DNA of 64,000 nt. Source: Pseudorasbora parva. Its lineage: Eukaryota > Chordata > Actinopteri > Cypriniformes > Gobionidae. The notes under the pieces were generated by a model. The model ran no database searches, was not told the origin of the DNA, and was given only the letters and a program-made list of their open reading frames with translations. The DNA lies in the NCBI RefSeq assembly GCF_024679245.1, contig NC_090187.1:740798-804797 (forward strand), read 5' to 3'. Shown here one piece after another: positions 1-14,356 of this stretch (position 1 is its first letter; each line of letters begins with the position of its first letter). The position numbers and the translations under genes are program-made.

Positions 1-666
1 GCACAATACTCAGGTCTATATAGTTCAATAGTTATCAAAAAAATGACCTTTGGCCTTTGGACAGTTATAACAGGATCATTTAAAACAGGCGTGGCCAAGT
101 CTAAGCCTATCGTTCCTAAAAGAAAACTCAGAGCTTTGCTTCATTATGTGAGCACATGCGGCACATGATTCTAAAGAAGCATGCATACTTTTATGGAGAT
201 CGGCCCATAGGTGGCGCTATAACTGTTAAAAAGGTGCCAAAATGTGTTTCTATGGCAAAACCCATGCAATGGCTGAAAGTGAAACTTCACAAAACCATAT
301 GTTTCCAAAGGTAAATTGCCTGTAAATGGTATTTTCCTTCTATGATTTAACTGGTTACACGCTCGTTAAATAAAATGATAATTGATCCGATGAAAACATT
401 TAAAGCTCTGGGTAGACTGTCACATAAAAACATCTGCAATGTTACTTTAAAACCTAAAAATAACTCAAAATAAAACTTCTGCAATGTTCTGTAAACATTA
501 TTTTATAATTGCAAAAAATATAACCCTAAAGGAAAATTTCCATGTTTTGATTATTTGGTTACCAAAAACAAATGCTACCGTTATTGGAACGCTGTGTGTT
601 TCATCACTCTGGAATAGCCCATAACTGTAAGTGTATTCTCATATTAATAACTTGTGCATGTTCCAG
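1..666. other. reln intron, 5' part of window
   Basis: I see no coding exon before 667. Bases about 180-300 carry a 'ggtggcgctataa' motif common to an old fish repeat that also resembles the sequence near 42.0-43.4 and 45.4-45.7 kb. The rest is AT-rich intron without a recognised feature. Confidence 0.5.
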
Positions 667-773
667 ATTTGTGGAGTATTGGGCTAAAATCGGCAGTGAG
701 GAGAACGCTACGTTGTGCCATCGTCCAACCTGTCGGAGAGAGGGCGTGTTGTTGGATTATTCTATTGATGGAG
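667..773 (+). CDS. reln: reln exon: repeat 7B segment
   Basis: Acceptor ttccag and donor gtatgt. It encodes [18 protein letters not shown] and onward to LLDYSIDGG, the typical reelin pattern of a 'GS...C' strand followed by 'GVLLDYS.DGG'. The first base completes a codon from an exon outside the window; the last base starts a Gly codon finished at 2136. I found no earlier coding exon in bases 1-666. Confidence 0.85.
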
Positions 774-3369
774 GTATGTTTCATTTACACAAACACAAAA
801 TTCACTTTAATTAAAGAGCACCATTGTTTCGGCTCCTGTCTTCCCAGTCTGTCAGTAACTCTGTTTAGTTCCTGTCTCTAAGAAGCCCCGCCTTATGAAA
901 AGCACACTGTGCTCTGATTGGTTGGTAGCAGCAGTGCGTTATGATTGGTGTTTGGGAAATGCTCAGTTCCTTATTATAACCTGCAGTCTCAACACACTAC
1001 TAATTAACTCAACCAGGCCCCGCCCCGCCCCTTTATTCTGCACATGAATTATTATAATGAGGAATATTGTGATGTGAAATCTGTATCTCTCTTATGTTAA
1101 AATGGCCAACTTTACAACAGAAAAAAAATGTTTCAACCTGGTACAAAAAATTATTTTGGTCTATACGGCTAATTTTGCCCTTCATGATAACTTTGAGGGG
1201 GCTGAATTGTTTTATAACATCCATTTAAAAATTATAAAGCCTTAAAGTTCTGCATAATTAAGGGCGTGGCTACTTGAGTGACAGGGGGATTGCTGTTTGT
1301 CTGCTGTCTATTAGCCATCATGTCACCTAAGCTCCGCCCACAACCCGCCTCTTTGCCCATTTTTGGCTATCCGTGAGTGACTACGGCTGGCTCCGCCCAT
1401 TTTTAGCTTCAATTATGCCCTTTAGAAACCTACGGGTGATGTCACGGACACTACGTCCATAGTTTTATACAGTCTATGGTTCAACACACTACTAAATAAC
1501 TCAACCAGGCCCATCCCTTTATTCTGCATATTAATTATTTAAATAAGGAATATTGTGACGTGTTTGTTCCTGGAGGGAAACTCCAGATGGAGGCGTTTCA
1601 GGAGTGCAGAAACACTGAAACTGATATAGAGAAGAACTCAAACAGCTCACACTGCAAAAAATGCTCTTCTTAATTAGTTTTTTTTTCTTGTTTCCAGTCT
1701 AAATCTAGATGCATTTACTAGATAAGTAAAATTACATATTTTGCTTGTTTTCTGGGGGGAAAAAATCTAAATGAAGTGAGTTTTTGCTTAAAACAGACAA
1801 AATGATCTGCCAATGAGGTGAGAAAAATAATCTTATTTCTGTTTGGGACAGAAACACGAAACAAGATTATTTTTCTCACCCCATTGGCATATCATACTTC
1901 ATTTAGATTTTATTTTCAACAAAACAAGAAAAAATATCTTATGTTGTTTTACTTATATAGTAAATGTATCTTGATTTAAGAATTAATTAAAAACAAGACA
2001 AAATTACTGATTAAGAAGAGCATTTTTTGCAGTGTACACACTAAAGACAGATGCAGAATAGGTGCTCTTTAAGACATGTAAATGTACTATATAAATAAAG
2101 TGACCTTGACCTGTAAATGATGCTCTCTCTGTCAGGTGTGTCCTGGGCGTTGCTACATGAGATGGACTATCTGAAGTACGTGTCAGTGAGGAGAGATTAT
2201 ATCGTGCTGCCTGAGCGAGCTCTGACCAATGGCACGCGTCTGCGCTGGTGGCAGCCGTTCTGGCTGGCCTCGGGTCTGGTCCGGCCCAGTCTGGAGCGCG
2301 CTCAGTGGGCTTTAGACAACATCCTGGTGGGAGGCTCAGACATCAACCCCAGCTCTCTACTGGACACCTTCGATGACGGTTCGCTTATACCACTGATCCT
2401 AGAATCACACTGCAAAAAAAATGCTCTTCTTAATTTAGTATTTTTGTCTTGTTTCTTGTCCAAATATCTTATTCTTAAATATTCTCAAATATTCTTAAAG
2501 GGTTAGTTCACCCAAAAATGTAAATTGTGTGATTAATTCCTCCTGTGGTTGGCCAGCCGTCAGACCTCCTCTCATCTTCAGACACAGATGAAGATATTAG
2601 TGTTGAAATCCGATGGCTCAGAAAGGCCTTCATTGACACCAATGTCATTTCCTCTCTCAAGACCCATAAAGGCACTAAAGACGTCGTTACAAAGCCCATC
2701 TCACTACAGCGGCTCTACAATCATTGATGAAGAGGCCAGAATAGAGTTAGTGCGCAAAAAACACTAAATAACGACTTATATAGTGATGGCCGATTTCAGA
2801 ACAAAGATTCAAACCGTTATGAATCAGTGAATCGATTCATGATTCGGATCGCGTATCAAACTGCTGAAATCACGTGACTTTGGAGATCCGAATCATGAAT
2901 CAATTCACTGATTAATGTCCCAAACAGAAACAAGATTATTTTTTATTATTTAAAAAATATCTTAATTCATTTTACTTATTTAGTAAATCCATCTTGATTT
3001 ATGAATTGTTAGATATTCTTAAAAAAGACTGGAAACAAGACAAAATTACTAAGTAAGAAGAGCATTTTTTGCAGTGCATAAGGAATGATTTTAAAGTGTT
3101 TTGTTGTGAGCTGCAGTAACGCTCTGCTTCCTCCAGAGGGTGTATCTCATGAAGAGAGCTGGAGCTTTTATCCCAATGCGGTCCGCACCGCCGGCTTCTG
3201 CGGAAACCCATCATTCCACCTGTACTGGCCCAACAAGAACCAGGACGGCTCACACAACATCCTAGCAACCCGGGAGCTCATCGTCCAGCCTGGATACATC
3301 TTACAGTTCAAGGTTCAAGATTTGCAATATCATTCAGATTTCTCACAACCTACCCAACACACACACACA

Positions 3370-3448
<79 letters not shown>

Positions 3449-5156
3449 GTAGTGACACTGGTCTTTGTCCACTTTAGATTGTGGTTGGCTGTGAGGCAGA
3501 CAGATGTGATGACCATCATTCAGTGCTTCTACAGTACAGGAAGGATGCCAGGTGAGTGAGTGCGTGCGTGCATGCATGCGTGTGTGCGTGTGTGCCTGCG
3601 TGTGTGCGTCCATGCGTGTGTGCCAGCATAGGGTTCCAGCTCACAGGAAAAATTCCTGCATGGTTATGAACAAACAATCTTCCTGTAACATTAATTATAT
3701 GTATCCAGTAATAGCATCCGTGTGTTCCACAGGTCGGACATGTGGCAGTTAGTCCAGTCCGCCTGTCTGCCTTCCTCTGTCAACAACATGGGCTGCTCAC
3801 CCTTCCAGTTCCACGAGTCCACGATCTACAGTCCGGTCAACAGTTCAGCTTGGACCAGAGTGACCATCCAGCTGCCTGACCATGTGTCCTCTGGGTATGG
3901 ATGACCTATAAATGATCCATATTACAAACTTTTATCTTGCTGTTGTTTCTGGCTCTACTAGAGCAGGTTTTCCAGTTTGAATGTTGATTATTCCTCATAT
4001 TCTCCATTGTTGCGGCTCCTCTCTTACCAGTCTGTCAGTAACGCTCTGTTTACAAACCTGATTCCAATAAAGTTGGGATCTGTATAAATTGTGAATAAAA
4101 ACAGAATGCAATGATGTTGAAGTTCCAAACTGTAAATATTTTATCCAGAATACAACATATATGATAAATCAAATGTTTAAACTCAGAAAATGTATAATTT
4201 TAAATAAAAAATAAGTTGATTTTAAATTTCATGGCATCAACACATCTCAAAAAAGTTGTGCCGTGGCCATGTTTCCCCCTGTGTGTCATCCCCTCTTCTC
4301 TTTATATCAGTCTGCAAACGTCTGGGCACTGAGGAGACGAGCTGCTCAAGTTTAGGAATAGGAATGTTGTCCCATTCTTGTCTAATACAGACTTCTAGCT
4401 GCTCAACTGTCTTAGGTCTTCTTTATCACATCTTCCTCTTTACGATGCGCCAAATGTTTTCTAATGGTGAAAGATCTGGACTGCAGGCTGGCCATTTCAG
4501 TGCCGGATCCTTCTTCTACACAGCCATGATGTTGTAATTGATGCAGTATGTGGTCTGGCATTGTCATGTTGGAGAATGCAAGGTCTTCCCTGATAGAGAC
4601 GACGTCTGGATGGAGCAGATGTTGTTCTAGAACTTGGATATACCTTTCTTTAGTCCGGATGATATGGTGTCCCAGTTTTCCAAAAATAACTTCAAATGTT
4701 GATTCGTCTGACCTCAGAACAGTTTTCCACTTTGCCACAGTCCATTTTAAATGAGCCTTGGCCCAGAGGAAACGCCTGCGCTTCCGGATCATATTTAGAT
4801 ATGGCTTCTTTTTTGACCTATAGAGTTTTAGCCGGCGACGGCGAATGACACAATGGATTGTTCACCAATGTTTTCTGGAAGTATTCCTGAGCCCTTGTTG
4901 TGATGTCCATTACAGAATCATTCCTGTGTGTGCTGCAGTGCCGTCTAAGGGCTGAAGATCACCAGCATCCAGTTTGGTTTTGACCCTTGACCCTTACGCA
5001 CAAAGATTGTTCTAGATTCTCTGACTCTCTGGATGATATTATGCGCTGTAGATGATGATAACTTCAATGTCTTTGCAATTTTTCTATGAGAAACTCCTTT
5101 CTGATATTGCTCCACTATTTATCGGAGCGCTGTACTGTGATTGGGGAAGCAGTCTG

Positions 5157-5239
<83 letters not shown>

Positions 5240-8200
5240 CTCTCTCTCTCCAGAGCGACTCAGTTCCGCTGGATCCAGCTCGAGGCGGCTGGAGAGCGCT
5301 CCAGCTGGGGTGTGGATCATGTGTATATTGGGGAAGCGTGTCCGGGTCTCTGCAGTGGTCATGGGTACTGTACCAGCGGACCCGTCTGCATCTGCGATGA
5401 AGGCCATCATGGTGGGCAAACGTTTCTCTGACTCTGCACTGCAAAAAACGCTCTTCTTACTTAGTAATTTTGTCTTGTTTCTAATCGAAACATTAGCGTC
5501 GGTAGCAAATAAAATGTGGGTGGTGATCTCTCTAAGAATCGTTTTTACTGGGGTAGCATTAAATGCCATTTACATTAAATAACACAAATAAACCGCCATT
5601 TATTAAACGATTGATTGGGAAAGACAAAATTAAAGAAATCACTGAATCATTAACAGTGGCAAAAGTGTAGGGGTAAGACCATAGACTGTAAAAATAGTGT
5701 CCGTGACGTCACCCATAGGATTCTGAAAAGCCGTTCTAAAGCGTAAAGTAGAGACGAGCTGGCCGTCGATGCCCGGATAACAGAAAACAACACACACACA
5801 CAAAGAGCAAAATTTTCTGCCAATGGGGTGAGAAAAATTATCTTGTTTCTGATTGAAATCTGGTTTCTTGTTTCCGTCCCAAAAAGAAACAAGATTATTT
5901 TTCTCACCCCATTGGAAGGTTATTTTGCTTGTTGTAAGCAAAAACTCATTTTGATATTTTTTTCCAGAAAACAAGCAAAAATATCTTATGTCATTGTGCT
6001 TATCTAGTAAATGCATATTTATTTAAGATTTTTTAGATATTTGGACTAGAAACAAGACGAAAATACTAAATAAGAAGAGCATTTTTTGCAGTGTGTGATT
6101 AGTTTACAGTGCAACAGAACACACAACAACAGGTTTTGTCTTTCTCAGGGGATGACTGCTCTCTGTCCAGCATTGAATTGCCCAGCTCTATCAAGGATAA
6201 CTTTGAGTCGGGCTCCGTGTCCCAGGAGAGCTGGAGTTTGATCCAGGGTGGCGGGGTTGGCAGCGGCTGCGGTCAGCTTTCTCCTCACGCTCATGGAGAC
6301 TCGCTGTACTTCAACGGCTGCAAGATGAGACAGGCCATCACCAGACCTCTGGATCTGACCCGGGCCAGGTAAGACAAAACATCAATTATTTTGGGCAGAG
6401 CTGGACAGTAACTAAGCTCATTTACTTGAGTACTGTACTTAAGCACACTTTTTGAGTATCTGTGCTTTACTTGAGTATTATTTTTTCTGGATACTTATGA
6501 CTTCACTACATTTGAAAAACAAATATCGTACTTTTACTCACCTACATTTCTATCCAGGCCCTCGAAATCAAAAGTTGTTTTTTTCCCTTCTTTTTAATAT
6601 AAAGATTATATTAAATAGAATATAAAGATTAGTTTAGTTGACATACCCTTGATGCATGTCTCTTGAAATGTTAAAAAATGTAAACGTCTGGGAGAAAGAG
6701 AAGAGTAAAGCTTTGCAAGATTATCATATATGTATCAGTGTATTGTATACGTGCATTCAGCCTTAAAGTGACAGCAGCTTTGTAAAGAGCTTTATAACTT
6801 TTCTACAAGTATTTAAATGAGTTTAAATTAGTGGTATGCTAGTATGTCAGATGGAGCATCACTGACTGGCTTAAACCATGATGGCATAATGTGCATTTAT
6901 ACAACAATAATAAAATAATGTGTTCACATAAAAAAGGACATTTACTTTTGATACTTAAGTACTTTTAAAAACAAATACTTCTGTACTTTTACTCAAGTAA
7001 TAATCTGTTTTTACAACTTTCACTTGTAACAGAGTAATATTTGACCAGTAGTACTTTTACTTTTACTCAAGTAATGAAGTTGTGTAGTTTGTCCACCTCT
7101 GATTGGTCCGGTCCGTCACCGTCTCCGCATCTCTCTCCTCAGTAAGATCATGTTCGTGCTGCAGATCGGCAGTGTGTCTCAGACCGACAGCTGCAACGCT
7201 GCCCTGGATCAGGCCGACACCGTGGACCGCGCTGTGCTTCTCCAGTACAGCGTCAATAATGGAGTCAGCTGGCATGTCATTGCCCAACATCAGCCAAAAG
7301 ATTTCATCAAAGCCCAGAGAGTGTCCTACAACATCCCACTGTGAGTCTGCAAACATGTGCACTGCAAAAAAATATTTTCTCACTTATTATTCTGTCTTGT
7401 TTCCAGTCAAAATATCAAAAAAAATCTTACATTAAGAAACATTTACTAGACAAGTACAAACTATCGTCTTGTTTTGGGAAAAAATAACTCAAAATAAGAA
7501 AAATATTCTGGCCAATGGGCTACGAAAAATAATCTTGTTTTCTGTTTGAATTAAGATTATTTTTCTCACCCCATTGGCAGATTAGGCATCTTATTTTAAG
7601 CAAAAACTCTCTTTTTTTTGTTATTTTTCCCCAAAACAAGACATTTACTTTTACTTGTCTAGTAAATACTTATTTTTTAAAGAATTTTTAGGTGTTTGGT
7701 CTAGAAACAAGACAAAAATAAGTAAGAAAAGCATTTTTTGCAATGTGACACACTCATTACGCTACAGTGTTGAATCAGGTGCTCCTGTAGCTCAAACAGT
7801 AGATTGTTGTGGAATTTGTTTAAACTGTCACCTAGTGTATCTATAGCCCTGTTTCCACCAAAAGTACCTGGAACAATTAGTCCACTCTGCAAAAAATGCT
7901 CTTCTTATTTAGTATTTTTGTCATTTCAGTCCAATTATCTAAACATTTTTATGTCAAGATTTAGTTACTAGAGAAGTAAAATGACATAAGATATTTTTTT
8001 GAATCAACTTCCTGCAGTTGATTTAGATATTGTAGGTATTATCAACTGGCCAGAGTTTAGAGACTGAAAAAGACAAGATGGAGTATAATGTGTTAAGAGC
8101 TAGCTTAAATACTGCAGCGCTTAACCATTTAGTGCTTTGAGTAATTAGCAAGATTTTAAAATGCATGCAATGTTTAATAGGGAGCCAGTGCAGTGTTGAC

Positions 8201-9245
8201 AGAACTGGGCTAATATGATCATACTTCCTGGTTCTAGTAAGAACTCGAGCTGCTGCGTTTTAGACCAGCTGGAGTTTGTTTATTAAGCAAGCAGGGCAAC
8301 CACCCAGTAGAGCATTACAATAATCTAGCCTTGAGCTCATGAAGGCATCGACTAACTGTTCAGCATTTGGCATTGAGAGCATGTGCCATAACTTAGATAT
8401 AAACTAAACACATTAGACACTTTATTTTGTTGCCTTGCTGATCTGATATGTGATGGGAAAAGGGAGTAGAGTGAATTCTGCAACAGGCGGATTTAAACCT
8501 CAGGTTGATTTGTGTCAAAGCGTCACTGCAAAAAGTGCTTTTCTTACTTAGTATTTTTGTCTTGTTTCTAGTCAAAGTATCTAAACATTCTTACATTAAG
8601 TAACATTTACTAGACAAGTAAAAATTATTGTGTTGTTTCTTGAAAAAAATAACTCAAAATTAAGAGAGTTTTTACTTAAAATAATCTGCCATTGGGGTAA
8701 GTAAAATAATCTTGTTTTCTGTTTGAATTAAGATTATTTTTCAGATTTTTCAGATCTTTTCCCAAAACAAGACAATTACTTTTGTCTAGTTACTACTTCT
8801 TGTTTTAAGATTTTTTTTTAATGTTTGGATTAGAAACAAGACAAAAATACTAAATAAGAAAAGCCTTTTCTGCAGTGTTGGGACTTTTGAAAGACTCTTG
8901 TGGTTATAGTAATAATAATAGGTTGTATTTATACAGATTTTTTTTATTCAGAAGAATCTCAAAGTGCTACATGGGAAAATGATTAAAAACAAGTAAAACT
9001 ACAGAAAATAATAAAAAACAATTAACACAAAAAAAGCCTTTCTGAATTGAAAAGTCTATTATGGCCGATTATCCCTCACACTCTGCAAACATGTCCATTA
9101 GTGCTTCCACATCATTGTGGACCCGGAGCTTCAAGAGAAATCAGTAATACTGTTTTTTTGCGCACCTGTTTTGGAACACCTACAATAAATGTCATTGCAC
9201 CTTCATTCTTGCCTATTTCCTGGATATAGGACTGAGTGTGATATC

Positions 9246-9340
<95 letters not shown>

Positions 9341-12246
9341 GGAGGCTCGTGTGAGAGGCGTTCAGCTGCGATGGTGGCAGCCGCGCCATGAGGGCGAAGG
9401 TCATGATCAGTGGGCGCTGGACCATGTGGAAGTCATTCTGTGAGTATTCCTGCACAGACAAACCACACATGAACCATCCTTCACTCAGAGATCAGTGCAA
9501 AGTTCAGCACCGCTTGATAACATGATATAGAAAAGTACTTTGCTGACACTTGTGAAACAGGTGTTTTGATTGGACAGTAAATTCTCCTGTTAGGCTAATA
9601 CTAATGAAGTGCTTTCATGATTAAAGGGATTGTTCACCCACAAATGAAAACTTCCCCATTTACTCTCCCTCAAGCATCCCAGGTATGTATGGCATTCTTC
9701 TTTCAGACGAACACAATCGCAGTTATATTAAAAACATCCTGGCGCTTCCTAGCTTTATAATGGCTGCACAACCATGATAGATAGATGCACTTTTATAATG
9801 GATAGATGCACTTTTATAATGGATAGATGCACTTTTATGATGGATATATGCACTTTTAAAATGAACAGATGCACTTTTATAATGGATAGATGTAATTTTT
9901 ATGGATAGATGAACTTTTATGATGGATATATGCATTTTTATAACGGATAGATGCACTTTTATTATGGATAGATTCACTTTTATTGTCGGAGACCAACATG
10001 CAACGGGAACAAGTTTGACTTACTTCCGGCAAGCTTCTGCTCCAGTCGTAAAGGGATTGAACAGCCCTAAGCAGGAGGTCCCGGACCCCATACTCCCATA
10101 GCACCCACCATAGGGCGCCATGAGAAACACAGTCAAATGCTTTCTCCAAATCCACAAAACACATGTTGGGCGAACTCCCATGTACCCTCCAGCACCCTGG
10201 AAAGGATAAAGAGCTGGTCCAGTGTTCCACGACCGGGACAAAAACCACACTGCTCCTCCTGAATCTGATGTTCCACTATCTGCCAAATTCTGCTCTCCAG
10301 TACCCTGGCATAGACTTTTCCAGGGAGGCAGAGAAATTGAAACAAACTTTCCCTCTTGAAAAGAGGGACCACCACCCCAGTTTGCCAGTCCATACTGTCC
10401 CCAACCTCCACGCAAGGCAGGTTCCGGGACAGGTGGTTGCTCACCTCGCGGTGGACCACCAGAGCACTCCTGAGATCCAACTACGAGCTTTTTAACTGCA
10501 ACAACTTTAGTATATGCCATTGCCCTCCAATGGGTCCTCGCCCATGGGTTTAGGATACGGTCATTCCAATTACAGGGCCTCGAATGAGACCTGTATTGTT
10601 ATTTTTCGTCACTACCTATCCGCGTAGGAAATGGTTAATTAAGCCATTTCTCAGGCTCCCTCTCCAGAATCGAACCCTGATTCCCTGTTTCCTATGGTCA
10701 CCATGGTAGGCGCCGAATGTACCATCGAAAGCTGATGGTACACTTTGCCCATAGAGGTTCTCGTTGAACCGGGCCATGGCCTGCCCCTCCCTGGCACGTC
10801 TCAAGTTCCTTTCGACCAGGTGAAAATAAAATAAAATCACCCCTCGAGATGGTCCCTGCGGTGGGGGTGTGCATCCGCCGAGCCTGGCCCTTTGGTGTTT
10901 CAACGTCAGGTTTGTTGTGCCCTCTCCTCGACAAAACCCGGGCTACCCGTTTTGAGTCCGTCTCAGCACACCACCGCCCACAATAGGACCCGCCTTTTCT
11001 GACCGTGCCCGGAACCGAGGCACCCTCCCCGGTCGCCGGCCAGAGAGGCTCGTCAGCTTGGAGCTTTTTGGCGAGTTCGGCTTTTGGACACCGTCCGTTT
11101 TTCTTTTACGAACCCGCTCTTCTCTCGGTGGGTCATTCCTGGAAGTCTCTAGCCCAACCCGCACGCACCTCTTTTTACGGGCGATCCGGCATGCCATTCC
11201 ATGGGTCGGGTACTTGGGTGCACTTTTCGACTTCCACTTTCGCCCTGTCCCTGACAAAAGCCTGACGGTTCGTTCTGAGTCCGAAGGGGGCCCACCGTTC
11301 CGACCATGCCCGGGACCGAGGCTCGTCCACTTTAAGCTTTTCTGTGAGTTCAGCTTTTGCTCGTTTCTTGGCGAGTCGTTCCTGGAATTCTCTAGCCTAA
11401 CCTGCAGCACACCTCTTTTTACGGGCATTTGGATGCCAGGTTTTGCCCTCTCCCTGACAAAACCCTGACGGGTCGTTTTGAGTTCGACTTTGCTCATACC
11501 CACCCCCAGAGCCTTGCCACTGAGGAGCTGTTTAACTACCTCGGTGACTTCGTCCAAATGATGGACGAGCCCTCAGCCACTGCTTCCTCAAAGCAAGACG
11601 TGTGTCTGTGGGATTGAGGAGATCCTCGAAGTATTCCTTCCACCGTCCAACAATATCCCCAGCTGAGGTCAAAAGCTGCCCATCTCCACTGTAGACAGTG
11701 TTGGTAGGGCATTGCTTCCCCCTGCTGAGGCATCGCTTGGCCTGCCTGTACCTGTCAGCTGCCTCAGGAGTGCCTCACATCGCTCATTCGGCTGCGCCAT
11801 GCCGTTTTCCTTTAGTCCTATTGGGCTTCTGAACCGCTCTTAGTCTGACTCATCACCAAGGTTTTGTTTACCGTGGGAGTCCCTACCAGAGGCATATAGG
11901 CCCGGACAACACAGCTCCTTGGGTCATTCAGGCACTCAAACCCTCCACCACGATAAGGTGACAAGGAGGGGGTTGATAATAGGGGGTTGGTTAATAGGGG
12001 GTTGATAATAGATGCACTTTAATGATGGATAGATACACTTTCATAATGGATGGATTTTTAAAGCTTGTAAGAGCCAGGATATTTATTAATATAACTCTGA
12101 TTGTGGTCGTCAGGAAGAATGTCATACACACCTAGGATGGCTTAAGGGACAGTAAATCATGGGGTAGTTTAGATTTTTTGGGTGAAGTATAGTTTATCCA
12201 TAGTGCTGCATTGGCCATTAGAGGTTAAACACTCACTGAACTCATC

Positions 12247-12332
<86 letters not shown>

Positions 12333-13933
12333 GTTTCTGCACATTTCTCAGTCCCCGTCCCTCTCACTCAAGTTCTTTGCCTCACACTGCGCTCTCTTTC
12401 TCTCTTATCACCTCTGCCATCCACTCACCCCTTTATGTCCTCCATCTCCTCCTCCACTCACCCCTTTATGTCCTCCATCTCCTCCTCCTCCACTCACCCC
12501 TTCACCTCCTCCATCTCCTCCTCCTCCACTCACCCTTCTCCTCCTCCATTTCCTCCTCCACTCACCCCTTCACCTCCTCCATCTCCTCTTCCACTTACCC
12601 CTTCACCTCCTCCTCCAATCCCCCCTCACCTCCTCCATCTTCTCCTCCACCCTCTCTTCTTTTTTACTCACCCTTCACCTCCTCCATCTCCTCCTACACT
12701 CATCCCTTCACCTCCTCCATCTTCTCCTCCACCCTCTCATCTCCTCCACTCACCCTGTCACCTCCTCCATCACCCTCTCCTCCACTCACCATTTCACTTC
12801 CTCCATCTCCTTCTCCTCCACTCACCCCTTCTCCTCCTCCATCTCCTTCTCCTCCACTCACCCTTTCTCCTCCATCTTCTCCTCCACTCACCATTTCACT
12901 TTCTCCATCTCCTTCTCCTCCACTCACCCCTTCTCCTCCTCCATCTCTTCCTCCTCCACTCACTCCTTTTCCTCCACCCTCTCCTCTTCTCCACTCACCC
13001 CTTCTCCTCCACCCTCTCCTCTCCTCCACTCACCCCTTCTCCTCCTCCATCTCCTCCTCCACTCACCCCTTCTCCTCCTCCTCCTCCATCTCCTCCTCCT
13101 CCACCCTCTCCTCTCCTCCACTCACCCTCTCCTCTCCTCCACTCACCCCACCTGTTTTCCTCCATCATTCCTCTGGTTCTGCTGATGCAGGTCAGGCCAC
13201 CCCCGACCCCACCCCCACCCCTCTGGTCTCTCCAGCCGCAGCCCTGTCCTGCATCTGCTAACCTTTCCTCTCTTCTGTATTTTGCTCCCTATGGCATGGC
13301 TGTAGTGTCAGGTAAGTGCTTCGCTGTTCCCAGAATGCACCGCTGTTCCCAGAATGCACCGCTGTTCACTGCCTTTAGTCGTCGTCCGTCTTCTGCATCA
13401 CTAGATCTCATCACCCCATGCACAAGGACGAAAATAAAGGAAACAACACGCTACATACTGTTCATTATAAAAACTGGCTAAATTGCTTTTAACCATATAT
13501 TGTCTTCTTGAAGAACATTCCACTTTATTTCGATAGTCTAATGAGTGCCTGTGCGACTCATTAGAGTATTATCAGACTGTTAGGGTCGGGTTAGTGGAAT
13601 AAGTGGACCTGTAGTTGTAAAGTTATTGATTTTAGGAGCATCAGAATAAAGTCTATAATACTCTAATGACTGCTAGATGACATGCAGTTACTCACCGCTA
13701 GTAGAATATCTGGAGTATCGAAATAAAGTGTAACCCGTAGAGCTGCTATAATTGTGTAACCACATTTCAAGAAGCACTGGAACTAATCTGAAGGAGGAAG
13801 TTATAAAAATATTCAGTACTGTGCAAAAGTTAAATATTAACTCTATTGCTTTAGTGTGCCAATAGGGAATATCAGTCTTAGATTTTCAGATAAAATATTG
13901 TTATAACCTGAAGCCCTTAAGAATTATGCACAG

Positions 13934-13998
<65 letters not shown>

Positions 13999-14154
13999 TT
14001 TTTGTGAAATATCAGGAAATGTGTATAATGTCATGGGTATGACACAGGTATTACAGGAGAGGGTGAAATATGAGGACATTACACATGTCCCCACTTTTCA
14101 CTTTTTGAGAAAGTTAAAATGCAGAATATTTCCTGTGATGGGTAGGTTTAGAGG

Positions 14155-14218
<64 letters not shown>

Positions 14219-14313
14219 TGGATAGGTTTAGGGGCAGTGTAGGGGGATAGAAAATACGCTTTGTACAGTATAAAAGCGATTACTTCTATGGAATGTCCCA
14301 ACATTTCACAAAA

Positions 14314-14356
<43 letters not shown>

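Noticed and set aside
4412..4792. 126-codon minus ORF as an independent gene
   Set aside because: It is a frameshifted piece of a Tc1-like transposase inside a truncated element.
10943..11557. 204-codon minus ORF as a protein gene
   Set aside because: It joins LINE linker sequence to GC-rich direct repeats of possible rDNA origin; only the first 20 residues match a protein family.
12182..13481. Ser/Pro/His-rich frames of about 350 codons
   Set aside because: Produced by (CA)n and the polypyrimidine tract. The only real coding bases here are the 6-nt microexon.
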